Positions 8,310-17,154 of a stretch of 64,000 bases of DNA are shown piece by piece. The DNA is taken from assembly GCA_903927005.1 (NCBI GenBank), contig CAIYLH010000105.1, positions 1 to 64,000 of the forward strand, in the 5' to 3' direction. Position 1 is the first letter of the stretch. Each line of letters starts with the position of its first letter. A program made the translations under genes and the position numbers. The notes under the pieces are model-generated. The model was not told the DNA's origin, did no database searches, and was given only the letters and a program-made list of their open reading frames with translations. This DNA comes from an uncultured Pseudomonadota bacterium (GTDB lineage Bacteria; Pseudomonadota; Gammaproteobacteria; Steroidobacterales; Steroidobacteraceae).

Positions 8310-9275
8310 ATGACCGTCACCGCGTCCGCGCCTATCGAAGATCCGACCTGCGGCGTCGCCCTGCAGCCACTGACCGGGTTCCTCGCGCCCCGCTGGTGGC
8401 CGACCTGGATCGGCTACGGACTGATGCGCACGATAGGCGCCCTGCCATGGTCCGCGCTGAGCGCGCTGTCGCGCGTACTGGCTGTAATCGCCTGGTATGC
8501 GGCGCGGCGCGATCGCCGCGTGACGCTGGTCAACCTGCGGCTGGCCTATCCAGACAAGACCGAGCGCGAGCGGCGCGCGATCGCACGTCGCCATTTCCGC
8601 TCGCTGATCTATTCGCTGTTCGAGACCTCGATCGTCTGGTTCGACCGGCGCAAGCGACTGGAAAAGCTGACGCGCATCGAAGGCCTCGAGCACCTGACTC
8701 AGGCGCAGTCCAAGGGCAAGGGCGTGCTGTTGCTGGGGGCGCATTTCACCACCAACGAGATCGCAGCCGGCGCACTGCCGCAGACCGGCCATGCGTTCGA
8801 CGTCATGTACAAGCGCTCACCCAACGAGCTGCTCAACCAGCTGGCGCTGCGCGGCCGACTGCGCCGCGGAGGGCGACTGATCCCAAGCGAGAAGTTCGTC
8901 GAGATGCTGCGGGCGCTCAAGCGCGGCGGCATCGTGCTGTACGCGCCCGACCAGCATTTCGACGGTGACGGCTACGTCACCGTGCCGCTATTTGGGGTGC
9001 CTGCCATGTCGAACCCCGGTACGACCTTCATCGCGCGCGCCACCGGCTGCACGGTACTGCCCTTCTTCCCGCGCCGACTGGCGGACGGCAGCGGTTACGT
9101 GATGCGCATCCTCGCGCCGATCGAGGGCTTCCCCAGTCGCGACGGCGCTGCGGACGTCGCTATCTACCACGGCCTTATCGAAGAGGCTGTGCGCGCAGCA
9201 CCCGAGCAGTATCTGTGGAGCTACAAGCGTTTCCGCCCCCGCCAGGGCGAAGCGAGCCCCTACCACCGCCGCTAG
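8310..9275 (+). CDS. lpxL: Lipid A biosynthesis late acyltransferase (LpxL/HtrB family)
   Basis: 321 aa. LpxL/LpxM enzymes add the secondary acyl chains of lipid A at the inner membrane. The HX4D/E catalytic motif is seen as H145-FTTN-E150 within LLLGAHFTTNEIAAG; later blocks include LYAPDQHFD and the C-terminal YLWSYKRFRPR. A hydrophobic stretch near residues 45-63 fits the membrane anchor. Divergent from waaA and tail-to-tail with kdkA, with which it shares a CTAG that provides both TAG stops. The LpxL versus LpxM choice is not settled by sequence alone, so the symbol is provisional. Confidence 0.88.
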   Translation: MTVTASAPIEDPTCGVALQPLTGFLAPRWWPTWIGYGLMRTIGALPWSALSALSRVLAVIAWYAARRDRRVTLVNLRLAYPDKTERERRAIARRHFRSLIYSLFETSIVWFDRRKRLEKLTRIEGLEHLTQAQSKGKGVLLLGAHFTTNEIAAGALPQTGHAFDVMYKRSPNELLNQLALRGRLRRGGRLIPSEKFVEMLRALKRGGIVLYAPDQHFDGDGYVTVPLFGVPAMSNPGTTFIARATGCTVLPFFPRRLADGSGYVMRILAPIEGFPSRDGAADVAIYHGLIEEAVRAAPEQYLWSYKRFRPRQGEASPYHRR

Positions 9276-9979
9276 CCGCCGCGCGCGTAGCCGGCCAGCA
9301 GTGCGCGCCACTGCTCGCTGTCCGTATCCGGCCCAGCGAACTTCTGCAGGGAGCGGGCCAGCCGCGCCAGGTTCGCTGCCCGCCAGCGGCCCGGCCGGCA
9401 GCGCGCACCACGATCGAAGTCGATCAACTGCACCGCGCCGTCGGCGCAGATCAGCAGATTGCGGGCGTTGAGGTCGGCATGACGGATCCCCGCGTCGTGA
9501 AAGGCGCGGAGGGTCGCTCCCACCCGCGGCCACAGCGCGTCGCCAGGAGCGGCGTCGAGCCGCTCGGCCAGCGGCCGCGCGGCGGGAATGGCCACAGTCA
9601 GCAGATCCGCCCGGTACCACAGGCCATCGCGCACGTAGCGGGCCGCCACCGGCCGCGCGGCCGGCAGGCCCAGCGATTCGATCATTGCCAGCAGCCGCAA
9701 CTCGCGAAAGGAGCGGGTCGCCTCCTCGCCGGTCCACAAGTAGCGATCCGCAACCCATCGCGCGACCAGGCCGCCGCGGCGGTAGTGGCGCAGCACCTGC
9801 GCCGGCATCCCCGGTCGCGCATCGACGAACCAGGCGCTGCCGCGGCCGGCGGCCGTAGCACTCACCCGCCCGGCCGCCAACAGCGTCGACGGCTCAAAAT
9901 CCACCGGCTGCGGATGGCTGATGCGCGAGGGGTCGTATAGGATCGCGCCGGACTCAGTCGGGATGCGCTCTAGCGGCAT
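9272..9979 (-). CDS. kdkA: 3-deoxy-D-manno-octulosonic acid kinase
   Basis: 235 aa. KdkA phosphorylates the Kdo residue of lipopolysaccharide with ATP and, in Haemophilus and xanthomonads, accompanies a one-Kdo WaaA. Kinase motifs are H167-A-D-L-N171...N174 (catalytic loop) and I-D-F-D near 186-189 (DFG-like metal site); LRHYRRGG and TRSFRELRLL are family blocks. Start ATG has AAGGA 5-6 nt upstream; the frame is open for 54 more codons without a good ribosome site. The start codon overlaps that of the divergent glycosyltransferase by 2 nt, so each gene's promoter must lie in the other's coding region. Confidence 0.9.
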   Translation of the reverse strand: MPLERIPTESGAILYDPSRISHPQPVDFEPSTLLAAGRVSATAAGRGSAWFVDARPGMPAQVLRHYRRGGLVARWVADRYLWTGEEATRSFRELRLLAMIESLGLPAARPVAARYVRDGLWYRADLLTVAIPAARPLAERLDAAPGDALWPRVGATLRAFHDAGIRHADLNARNLLICADGAVQLIDFDRGARCRPGRWRAANLARLARSLQKFAGPDTDSEQWRALLAGYARGG

Positions 9980-11045
9980 GTCTTCCTTCAGCAAGCTTCT
10001 GAACTCGCCACCGGCCAGCGTCTGCCTGCTGCGGCTCTCCGCCATTGGCGACACCTGCCACGCGCTGGCCGTACTGCGGCGCCTGCAGGCGGCCTGGCCC
10101 GCGACGCGCTTCACCTGGATCATCGGCAAATTCGAACACAAGCTGATGCAGCTTGCGCCCGACGTGGAGTTTATCAGCTACGACAAGAAGGGCGGCCTGC
10201 GCGAGCTGCGCCGGCTGCGTGGGCTGCTCGCCCAGCGTCGCTTTGACCTGCTGCTGCACATGCAGCTGGCATTGCGCGCCAGCGCGATCGCAGCCCTGGT
10301 CAGGGCACCGATCAAGCTCGGCTTCGACCGGCGTCGCGCGCGCGAGCTGCAATGGTTGTTCACCAACCGGCGCATTGCGGATCGCGGCAACGAGCACGTG
10401 CTGGACGGTCTGTTCGGCTTCGCCGACGCCCTTGGGGTAGCGGCGAGCCCGCCGCGCTGGGATCTGCCGCTGCCTGCCAGCGCCTGTGCCTATGCGCAGA
10501 AGCTGATCCCGGACACACAACCGACGCTGCTGATCAGCGCCTGCTCCAGCCACGCGCTGCGCAACTGGCGCGCCGAGCGCTACGCGGCGGTCGCGGACCA
10601 CGCCGCCGCGGCACACGGCATGCGAGTGATTCTCTGCGGCGGGCCGGGCCCGTCCGAACGGGCGATGGCCGCGGCGATCCTCGCCGCCTGCCAGCGCCAG
10701 CCGCTGGACCAGGTTGGCAAGGACACGCTGCCCGAGCTGCTGGCACTGATGGCGCGGGCCACCGCAATTGTCACGCCGGACTCGGGGCCGGCGCACATGG
10801 GCACGCTGGTCGGCCTGCCGGTGATCGGCCTGTACGCGGCCACAAACCCCGCCCGTAGCGGGCCGTACCTCAGTCGTGCGCACTGCGTCGACCGTTACCC
10901 GGACGCTGCCCGCACCTTCCTTGGCCGCGAGCCCGAAGAGCTGCCGTGGACCACCAAGATTGAGCGGCCCGGGGTCATGGACCTGATCACCACCGACGAT
11001 GTCTGCGCGCGTCTGGACGCAGTGCTTGCCACCGTGACCGGCTGA
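9978..11045 (+). CDS. Glycosyltransferase family 9 (heptosyltransferase-like)
   Basis: 355 aa. Heptosyltransferases add L-glycero-D-manno-heptose to the inner LPS core. The N-terminal LLRLSAIGDTCHALAVLRRL is the classic GT9 opening, and the C-terminal domain has the donor-site block IVTPDSGPAHMGTLVGLPVIGLYAATNPARSGPY. The exact member (WaaC, WaaF or other) cannot be named. The start is uncertain: the ATG at 9978 has no clear ribosome site, and ATGs at 9963 and 9921 are in frame; no later start is available before the conserved block. Part of the LPS group with waaA, lpxL and kdkA. Confidence 0.88.
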   Translation: MSSFSKLLNSPPASVCLLRLSAIGDTCHALAVLRRLQAAWPATRFTWIIGKFEHKLMQLAPDVEFISYDKKGGLRELRRLRGLLAQRRFDLLLHMQLALRASAIAALVRAPIKLGFDRRRARELQWLFTNRRIADRGNEHVLDGLFGFADALGVAASPPRWDLPLPASACAYAQKLIPDTQPTLLISACSSHALRNWRAERYAAVADHAAAAHGMRVILCGGPGPSERAMAAAILAACQRQPLDQVGKDTLPELLALMARATAIVTPDSGPAHMGTLVGLPVIGLYAATNPARSGPYLSRAHCVDRYPDAARTFLGREPEELPWTTKIERPGVMDLITTDDVCARLDAVLATVTG

Positions 11046-11134
11046 GCCCACCGCGACGACGCCGCGCGCTATCCTTCGCGACTCGACGGCCGGCACCTGT
11101 AGCCGGCGCCTCCTCCCTGACTCAGGATTGCCCC

Positions 11135-13420
11135 ATGACCTCACTGCTGCGCCGTTGCTCGGTCCTGCTGCTCGCCGCCTGGCTGCCCCTCTGGGGCGCG
11201 CTGGCTGCGGATGCCCCACCACCGATGCTCGGCTTCGCCGCGCCCGGGGCCAGCGCGGAAGCTGCGCTGGAAGGACGCTTCGACGCACTGCTCGATGCCC
11301 GCGACATGCGCACCTGGCTCGAGCGCATGTCCTCCGCACCGAACCACATCGGCGCACCGCACGACAAGGCGAACGCCGAGTTCATGCTGGAGCAGTTCCG
11401 CGCCTGGGGCTGGGACGCCGCGATCGAGACGTTCGATGTGCTGTATCCGACACCGCGCCGCGTCTCGTTGGACCTCGTCGGCCCGCATCCGTACCACGCC
11501 TCGTTGCTAGAGCCGCCGATTGCCGGCGACCGCACCTCAGCGCACACCCAGGGAGCTCTGCCGCCTTACAACGTCTACGGCGCCGATGGCGATGTCACCG
11601 CCGAGCTCGTCTACGTCAATTACGGCATGCCTGAGGACTACAAGGACCTGGCGCGCCGCGGCATCTCGGTCAAGGGACGCATCGCGATCGCCCGTTACGG
11701 CGCCGGCTGGCGCGGCCTCAAGCCGAAACTGGCCGGGGAGCACGGCGCGGTCGGCTGCATCATCTACAGCGATCCGCGCGACGACGGCTACGGCGCCGCC
11801 GATACCTACCCGATGGGTGCCGGCCGGCCGGCACAGAGCCTGCAGCGCGGCTCGGTGGCCGACATGCCGGTTTATTCAGGCGACCCGCTGACGCCCGGCA
11901 TTGGCGCCACCCAGGGCGCACCGCGGCTGGAACGCTCCGCGGCGGCGACGCTGCTGAAGATCCCGGTGCTGCCTATCTCGTACCAGGACGCCCGTCCGCT
12001 GCTCGAGGCACTGCGTGGGCCACGCGCGCCCGCCAGCTGGCGCGGCGGCCTGCCGTTCACCTACCACATCGGCCCCGGACCCGCGCGCGTCCACCTGCTG
12101 GTGCAGTCCGACTGGTCGCAGCACCCGGTCTACGACGTTGTCGCACGGCTCGAGGGCAGCACCTATCCGAACCAGTGGGTGATCCGCGGCAACCATCACG
12201 ATGCGTGGGTGTTCGGTGCCGAGGATCCCCTGTCCGGCAACGTCGCGATGATGGCCGAGATGAAGGCGCTCGGTGCACTCAAGGCCAGCGGCTGGCGCCC
12301 GAAGCGCACGCTCGTGTACGCCAGCTGGGACGGTGAGGAAGCGGGGCTGCTCGGCTCGACCGAATGGGTCGAGACGCATGCCACGGAGCTGGCGGCAAAG
12401 GCAGTCGCCTACGTGAACTCCGATTCCAACAGCAGTGGCATCCTCGGCGCCGGCGGCAGCCACACGCTGCAGCGCCTGGTGAATGAGGTCGCGGCGGGAG
12501 TCAAGGACCCGACCACCGGCGCCACCGTGCTTGCACGCGCGCGCGCGGCCAAGATCCTCGAATCACGCCGCGGCGGTCGCGACGCCGATCGTCGCCTCGC
12601 CAGGGCGCTGCTCGACGGCGGCGACCTGCCACTGGACCCACTCGGCTCGGGCTCCGACTTCACGCCGTTCCTGCAGCATGCCGGCGTGCCCTCGCTGAAC
12701 TTCGGCTTCGGCGACGACGAGCCGGGCGGCGTCTACCACTCGGTCTACGACTCCTTCGACCATTACCTGAAGATCAACGACCCGGACCTGCGCTACGGCG
12801 TCGCACTGGCCGAGGTTGCCGGCCACACGATGCTGCGACTGGCTAACGCCGACCTGCTGCCAATGCGCGCTGCGGACTTCGCGACCACCATCGGCCGCTA
12901 CGTCGACGAGGTCGAGCATTACGCCGACGGACTGCGCGGCGAGACTGCAGAGATGCACCGACTGCTCGACGAGCACGTCTACGAACTCGCCGCGACCGGC
13001 ACCGAACCGGTAGGACCGCCCGCACGCGAAGTGGATGTGCCGTTCCTGAACTTCGCCCCACTGCGCAACGCCAGCGGTGCGCTGCAGCTGAGCGCACAGA
13101 GCTTCGATGCCGCCTATGCCGCGGCCCTGGCAGAGCCCACGCGGCTGACGCCGACACAGGTCGCGACCGTCAACGAAACGCTGCGCCGCGCCGAGCAGGC
13201 ACTGCTCGGCGCGGACGGACTGCCAGGCCGACCGTGGTACCGCCACCTGATCTACGCACCGGGCCTGTATACCGGCTACGGTGCCAAGACGCTGCCGGGT
13301 GTGCGCGAAGCGATCGAAGAGCGCCAGTGGGCGCAAGCCTCCGACTACACAACCCGCACTGCGAACGCACTGGATGCGTACCGTCGTGCCCTTGATGCCG
13401 CCACCGCGGCACTGCACTGA
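11135..13420 (+). CDS. Exported M28 peptidase, glutamate carboxypeptidase II type
   Basis: 761 aa with a signal peptide (about 1-25). The order matches GCPII/transferrin-receptor proteins: PA domain, M28 zinc peptidase, then a helical dimerisation domain. Expected di-zinc residues are all visible: H354, bridging D364, general base E401 with E402 (WDGEEAGLLGS), D430 (VNSDSN) and H535 (GGVYHSVYD). It should act in the periplasm on peptides with an acidic or similar C-terminus; the true substrate is unknown. It precedes the DUF6165 gene by 11 bp, which suggests co-transcription. Confidence 0.92.
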   Translation: MTSLLRRCSVLLLAAWLPLWGALAADAPPPMLGFAAPGASAEAALEGRFDALLDARDMRTWLERMSSAPNHIGAPHDKANAEFMLEQFRAWGWDAAIETFDVLYPTPRRVSLDLVGPHPYHASLLEPPIAGDRTSAHTQGALPPYNVYGADGDVTAELVYVNYGMPEDYKDLARRGISVKGRIAIARYGAGWRGLKPKLAGEHGAVGCIIYSDPRDDGYGAADTYPMGAGRPAQSLQRGSVADMPVYSGDPLTPGIGATQGAPRLERSAAATLLKIPVLPISYQDARPLLEALRGPRAPASWRGGLPFTYHIGPGPARVHLLVQSDWSQHPVYDVVARLEGSTYPNQWVIRGNHHDAWVFGAEDPLSGNVAMMAEMKALGALKASGWRPKRTLVYASWDGEEAGLLGSTEWVETHATELAAKAVAYVNSDSNSSGILGAGGSHTLQRLVNEVAAGVKDPTTGATVLARARAAKILESRRGGRDADRRLARALLDGGDLPLDPLGSGSDFTPFLQHAGVPSLNFGFGDDEPGGVYHSVYDSFDHYLKINDPDLRYGVALAEVAGHTMLRLANADLLPMRAADFATTIGRYVDEVEHYADGLRGETAEMHRLLDEHVYELAATGTEPVGPPAREVDVPFLNFAPLRNASGALQLSAQSFDAAYAAALAEPTRLTPTQVATVNETLRRAEQALLGADGLPGRPWYRHLIYAPGLYTGYGAKTLPGVREAIEERQWAQASDYTTRTANALDAYRRALDAATAALH

Positions 13421-13431
13421 AGGAACAGGCG

Positions 13432-13824
13432 ATGTCAGAAATCCTGGTACCGGTCTCGCCTGGCGAAGTGATCGACAAGATGACGATCCTGCGCATCAAG
13501 GCCAAGCGCATCACCGATGCAAGCAAGCTCGCCAACGTCCGGCGGGAACTGGAAATCCTGGAGCACAGCTGGCGCGCCTCGCCCTACGGCCCCAGGGACA
13601 TAGCCGCCGACGAAGCGGCATTGCAGGCGGTCAACGAGCGCCTGTGGGACATCGAGGACCGGATCCGCGACCAGGAGCGGGCCGGTGCATTCGATACCGT
13701 CTTCATCGAACTGGCGCGCTCGGTCTACATCGAGAACGATGAACGCGCCGCGATCAAGAAGCGCATCAACACGGCGCTAGGATCGACGATCGTCGAGGAA
13801 AAGAGCTACGCCGCTTACCGCTGA
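13432..13824 (+). CDS. DUF6165 family protein
   Basis: 130 aa, no signal peptide or transmembrane segment. Opening EILVPVSPGEVIDKMTILRIKAKRI and later LARSVYIENDERAAIKKRIN are the features I associate with DUF6165, a small, mostly helical family of unknown function that I recall near glycosyltransferase and LPS genes. An AAGGAA ribosome site lies just before the ATG. The helices from residue 30 to 95 are charged and may form a coiled coil. No function can be given. Confidence 0.75.
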   Translation: MSEILVPVSPGEVIDKMTILRIKAKRITDASKLANVRRELEILEHSWRASPYGPRDIAADEAALQAVNERLWDIEDRIRDQERAGAFDTVFIELARSVYIENDERAAIKKRINTALGSTIVEEKSYAAYR

Positions 13825-13843
13825 GCGCAGCAGTGGCTCGCCC

Positions 13844-14065
13844 TCAGCCGGCGCGTCGCTCGCCCACCAACGAGTACTCGGCGCCGCAATACGGGCACTT
13901 CGACTCGCCGGTCGCCTCGATCGCGAGGTAGACCCGCGGGTGTGAGTTCCACAGGTACATGCCCGGCGTCGGGCAGGACAGTGGCAGGTCCGACGCCGTC
14001 ACCTGGTAACGGTGCTCGGCATTCGGCTGGATCAGTTTCGGATCGTTTACGACCGGGGCGCCCAT
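13844..14065 (-). CDS. Small zinc-finger protein, zf-CHCC type
   Basis: 73 aa. One zinc site with spacing C-x8-H-x14-C-x2-C is visible: SCPTPGMYLWNSHP followed by SKCPYCG. This is the zf-CHCC family that also includes the mitochondrial complex I subunit NDUFS6. In bacteria its role is not established. It lies 41 bp downstream of glnE on the same strand and tail-to-tail with DUF6165 (19 bp apart). Confidence 0.85.
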   Translation of the reverse strand: MGAPVVNDPKLIQPNAEHRYQVTASDLPLSCPTPGMYLWNSHPRVYLAIEATGESKCPYCGAEYSLVGERRAG

Positions 14066-14106
14066 AGGGTTCTCGCTGCAGCCTTTGGCTGCGTGTGACG
14101 GACCGA

Positions 14107-16989
14107 TTATACCGGAGCTGGGCTCACCGGCGTGCTACCGGGCCGCAGCTCCTCGCCGCGCACCATCACCGCGTCCCAGACGGCCGTAATCCACGCCCGC
14201 CGCGCCGCGTGGCCCTGGGCCGGAACGACCAGTCGGCGCTCTTCCAGCGACAGCCGGTGGGTCAGTCGGCGGTAGGTGCGGTAACCCTCCACCAGACCAT
14301 CGATCACCCGATGGTCCACCAGCGCCGCCGAGCCCACCGACTCCAGCGCGCGGATCGTGTCGGCGAAGGTCACCAGCGGCGGGTACTCCCCGGCCCAGCG
14401 CAGCACGAAGTACTGGGCAAGGAACTCGATGTCGGCAACCCCGCCCGGGTCCTGCTTCAGGTCAAATTCGTCCGCGCCCGCGCGCGACAGTTCGCGCCGC
14501 ATCCGCTCGCGCATCTGGCGCACGTCCTCGCGCAGCGAATCACGCCGTACGTGGTGACAGAGCAGGTCGATGCGGGCGCGCTCGAATGCGGCACGGATCA
14601 GCGGGGTGCCGGCGACCGCCCGCGAGTGCAGCAACGCCTGGTGCTCCCACGTCCAGGCCTCAGCGCGCTGGTAGTCGACGAAGGCATCGATATTGGTCAT
14701 CAGCAGGCCGCCCTTGCCCGACGGACGCAGGCGCATGTCCACTTCGTAGAGGCGGCCGGCGGTCGTGTGGGTGGTCAGAAAGTGCACGATCTTCTGGCCG
14801 AAACGCAGGAAGAACACCGCGTTGTCGATGACCTTCGGGCCCTGCGTCTCCTGCACCTCGCCGGCCGAGTCGTGCAGAAAGACGAGGTCCAGGTCGGAGG
14901 CATAGCCGAGCTCGTGTCCGCCGAGCTTGCCGTAACCTACGGCCGCGACGCCGCAAGGCCGCAGCGCGCCTGGCGTGCCACAGAACGGCGCCCCGTACTG
15001 CGCGATCATCACGGCCCAGGCATGCGCCATGGCGCGCTCCAGAATCAGCTCGGCAATGTCGGTCAGCCGGTCGGAGACGCGCATCAGCGGCAGCCGACCG
15101 GTCAGGTCGAACAGCGCGACACGGAAGATCGCCGCGCGCTGTACCTGCCGTAATGCCTCAACGCTGTGCTCGACCTCCGTGTCGATAGCCTCATCCGCCA
15201 GGCGCAGCTCGATCTCCTCGGCGAACTGCGCGCGGGTCGGCGGCTGATCGAACAGACGCGGGTCTATCAACTCGTCGAGCAGCAGCGGGAACGCCGCAAC
15301 CTGGCCCGGCAGGAAGGCGCCCAGCGCGCAGATGTCCGTCAGCCGCGCCAGCGCGAGCGGGTTCTCGTTGAGTAGAGCCAGGTAGGCCGTGCGCGAGCCA
15401 ATCGCCTCAACCACTGACAGCGCACGCCGCAGCGTCGTGTCCGGCTGGGCGTGCAGCGCAGCGGCCGACAGCAGCCGCGGCAGTAGCGCGTGCAGACGTC
15501 GGCGCCCGGGCTCGTCGAGGCGACGGTAGTAGCCGCCGCCACGCAGCTCAACCAGCAAGGCCGCCGCAGGCGCAGTCTCACCGAGTCCTAGCGCACGCAG
15601 TGCATCTGTCAGTGCCTCGGGAGCAGTGGCGCCACTGAATGCCGAGTCGAAATCGGCGGCCGCCGGCGACACGCCATCAGCGCCAGCCAGCACCAGCGTC
15701 GCGAAGTGACGCTCCACCACGTTGCGACGCAAGGTGTAGGCATCCACCAGCGCCTGCCAATCCGCAAAGCCGCAGGCCACTTCGATGCGCGCGCGACGCT
15801 CAGGATCGGTCGGCAGTCGGTGGGTCTGCTCGTCGGCGTACATCTGCAGCCGGTTTTCGACTCGCCGCAAAAAATCGTAGGCCTCGCCCAGCTCGCGGAC
15901 GGCCTCCTCCGGCAGCAACTTCTGGCCCGACAGGCGCGGCAGCACCGTCAGCAGCGACTGCGGCCGCAGTCGCGCGTCACTGCCGCCACGCACCAGCTGC
16001 AGCGCCTGCACGATGAACTCGATTTCACGGATACCGCCGCGGCCGAGCTTTACGTCGTCGCTGAGGTCACGTCGGGCGACCTCGCGGGAAATCATCGACT
16101 TCATCTCGCGCAGCGATGCGAACACACCGAAGTCGAGATAGCGACGAAACACGAACGGGCGGATGACATCGCGGAACAGCGATTCGTAGGCCTCGCTGCC
16201 GGTCACCGCACGGGCCTTGACCCACGCGTAGCGCTCCCAGTCACGACCGTGCTGCTGCAGGTAATCCTCCAGCGCCGCGAAACTTGCGACCAGCGGCCCG
16301 GAGTCGCCAAACGGCCGTAGCCGCATGTCGACCCTGTAGACGAAGCCATCGACCGTCGCGGCGTCCAGCAGCTGGATAAGCTTCTGGCCACGGCGGAGGA
16401 AGTACTCAACGTTGTCCACCGGCCGCGGCCCATTGGTTTCGCCGCCCTCCGCGAACAGGAATATCAGATCAATGTCCGAGGAGAAGTTCAGCTCGCCACC
16501 GCCAAGCTTGCCCATCGCGACGACCACCAGCGGCTGCGGCCTGCCCTGCTCGTCACAAGGCAGCCCATAGCGGGCGCGCAGCGCCTGCTCGGCGAATGCG
16601 TCGGCAGTGCGGATCGCAGCGTCCGCCAGACGCGACAGCGCCGCCAGCGTCTGGTGGGTATCGGTCGCACCGGTCAGGTCGCGCCAGGCGATGCGCGCCA
16701 GTTCGCGGCGTCGGACGCGGCGTAGCTCAGCCATGAACGCCGGCTCGTCCGTGAGCGCCGCTGCCACCGCGAACGGCGCTTCTTCGGAGCGAGTGGGTGC
16801 GGCCACAAGCGCAGGATCAGCCAGCAACGCCGCGGCTATGAAGTCGCTACAGGCCAGCACGTGCGCAAGTTCGGCCGCCGGCACCGCCGGCACCGCCCCT
16901 ACACCGGTCAGCCGCTCCAACGCGCGGTTGACCGCCGCCGTGACCAGACTCCCCGGGGATGCCGCCCCGCCCAACCCTGCTAACGCCAC
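14107..16989 (-). CDS. glnE: Bifunctional glutamine synthetase adenylyltransferase/deadenylase
   Basis: About 960 aa, usual GlnE length. It adds and removes AMP on glutamine synthetase under control of PII. Two nucleotidyltransferase sites are seen: MGKLGGGELNFSSDIDLIF (about 159-178, N-terminal deadenylase half) and GYGKLGGHELGYASDLDLVF (about 685-704, C-terminal adenylyltransferase half). The chosen GTG has GGGAGG about 10 nt upstream and gives an N-terminus of E. coli-like length; a TTG at 17046 would add 19 residues but has no ribosome site. Followed by the zf-CHCC gene; divergent from the sugar kinase. Confidence 0.95.
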   Translation of the reverse strand: MALAGLGGAASPGSLVTAAVNRALERLTGVGAVPAVPAAELAHVLACSDFIAAALLADPALVAAPTRSEEAPFAVAAALTDEPAFMAELRRVRRRELARIAWRDLTGATDTHQTLAALSRLADAAIRTADAFAEQALRARYGLPCDEQGRPQPLVVVAMGKLGGGELNFSSDIDLIFLFAEGGETNGPRPVDNVEYFLRRGQKLIQLLDAATVDGFVYRVDMRLRPFGDSGPLVASFAALEDYLQQHGRDWERYAWVKARAVTGSEAYESLFRDVIRPFVFRRYLDFGVFASLREMKSMISREVARRDLSDDVKLGRGGIREIEFIVQALQLVRGGSDARLRPQSLLTVLPRLSGQKLLPEEAVRELGEAYDFLRRVENRLQMYADEQTHRLPTDPERRARIEVACGFADWQALVDAYTLRRNVVERHFATLVLAGADGVSPAAADFDSAFSGATAPEALTDALRALGLGETAPAAALLVELRGGGYYRRLDEPGRRRLHALLPRLLSAAALHAQPDTTLRRALSVVEAIGSRTAYLALLNENPLALARLTDICALGAFLPGQVAAFPLLLDELIDPRLFDQPPTRAQFAEEIELRLADEAIDTEVEHSVEALRQVQRAAIFRVALFDLTGRLPLMRVSDRLTDIAELILERAMAHAWAVMIAQYGAPFCGTPGALRPCGVAAVGYGKLGGHELGYASDLDLVFLHDSAGEVQETQGPKVIDNAVFFLRFGQKIVHFLTTHTTAGRLYEVDMRLRPSGKGGLLMTNIDAFVDYQRAEAWTWEHQALLHSRAVAGTPLIRAAFERARIDLLCHHVRRDSLREDVRQMRERMRRELSRAGADEFDLKQDPGGVADIEFLAQYFVLRWAGEYPPLVTFADTIRALESVGSAALVDHRVIDGLVEGYRTYRRLTHRLSLEERRLVVPAQGHAARRAWITAVWDAVMVRGEELRPGSTPVSPAPV

Positions 16990-17154
16990 CGTGTACACGC
17001 CTCCCGCGGCGTGAAGCTCTGCCGCGAACGCCCATCTTGATACCAAAGCGCTCGGGGGTGCCAGCGGCGGTTACCTAGACCCCCCCGCGATGCCGTCACC
17101 GGCGCCACCACGTGGCGCCCGCTACACTGCCGCGACTGGTGTGGAACCCAACTG

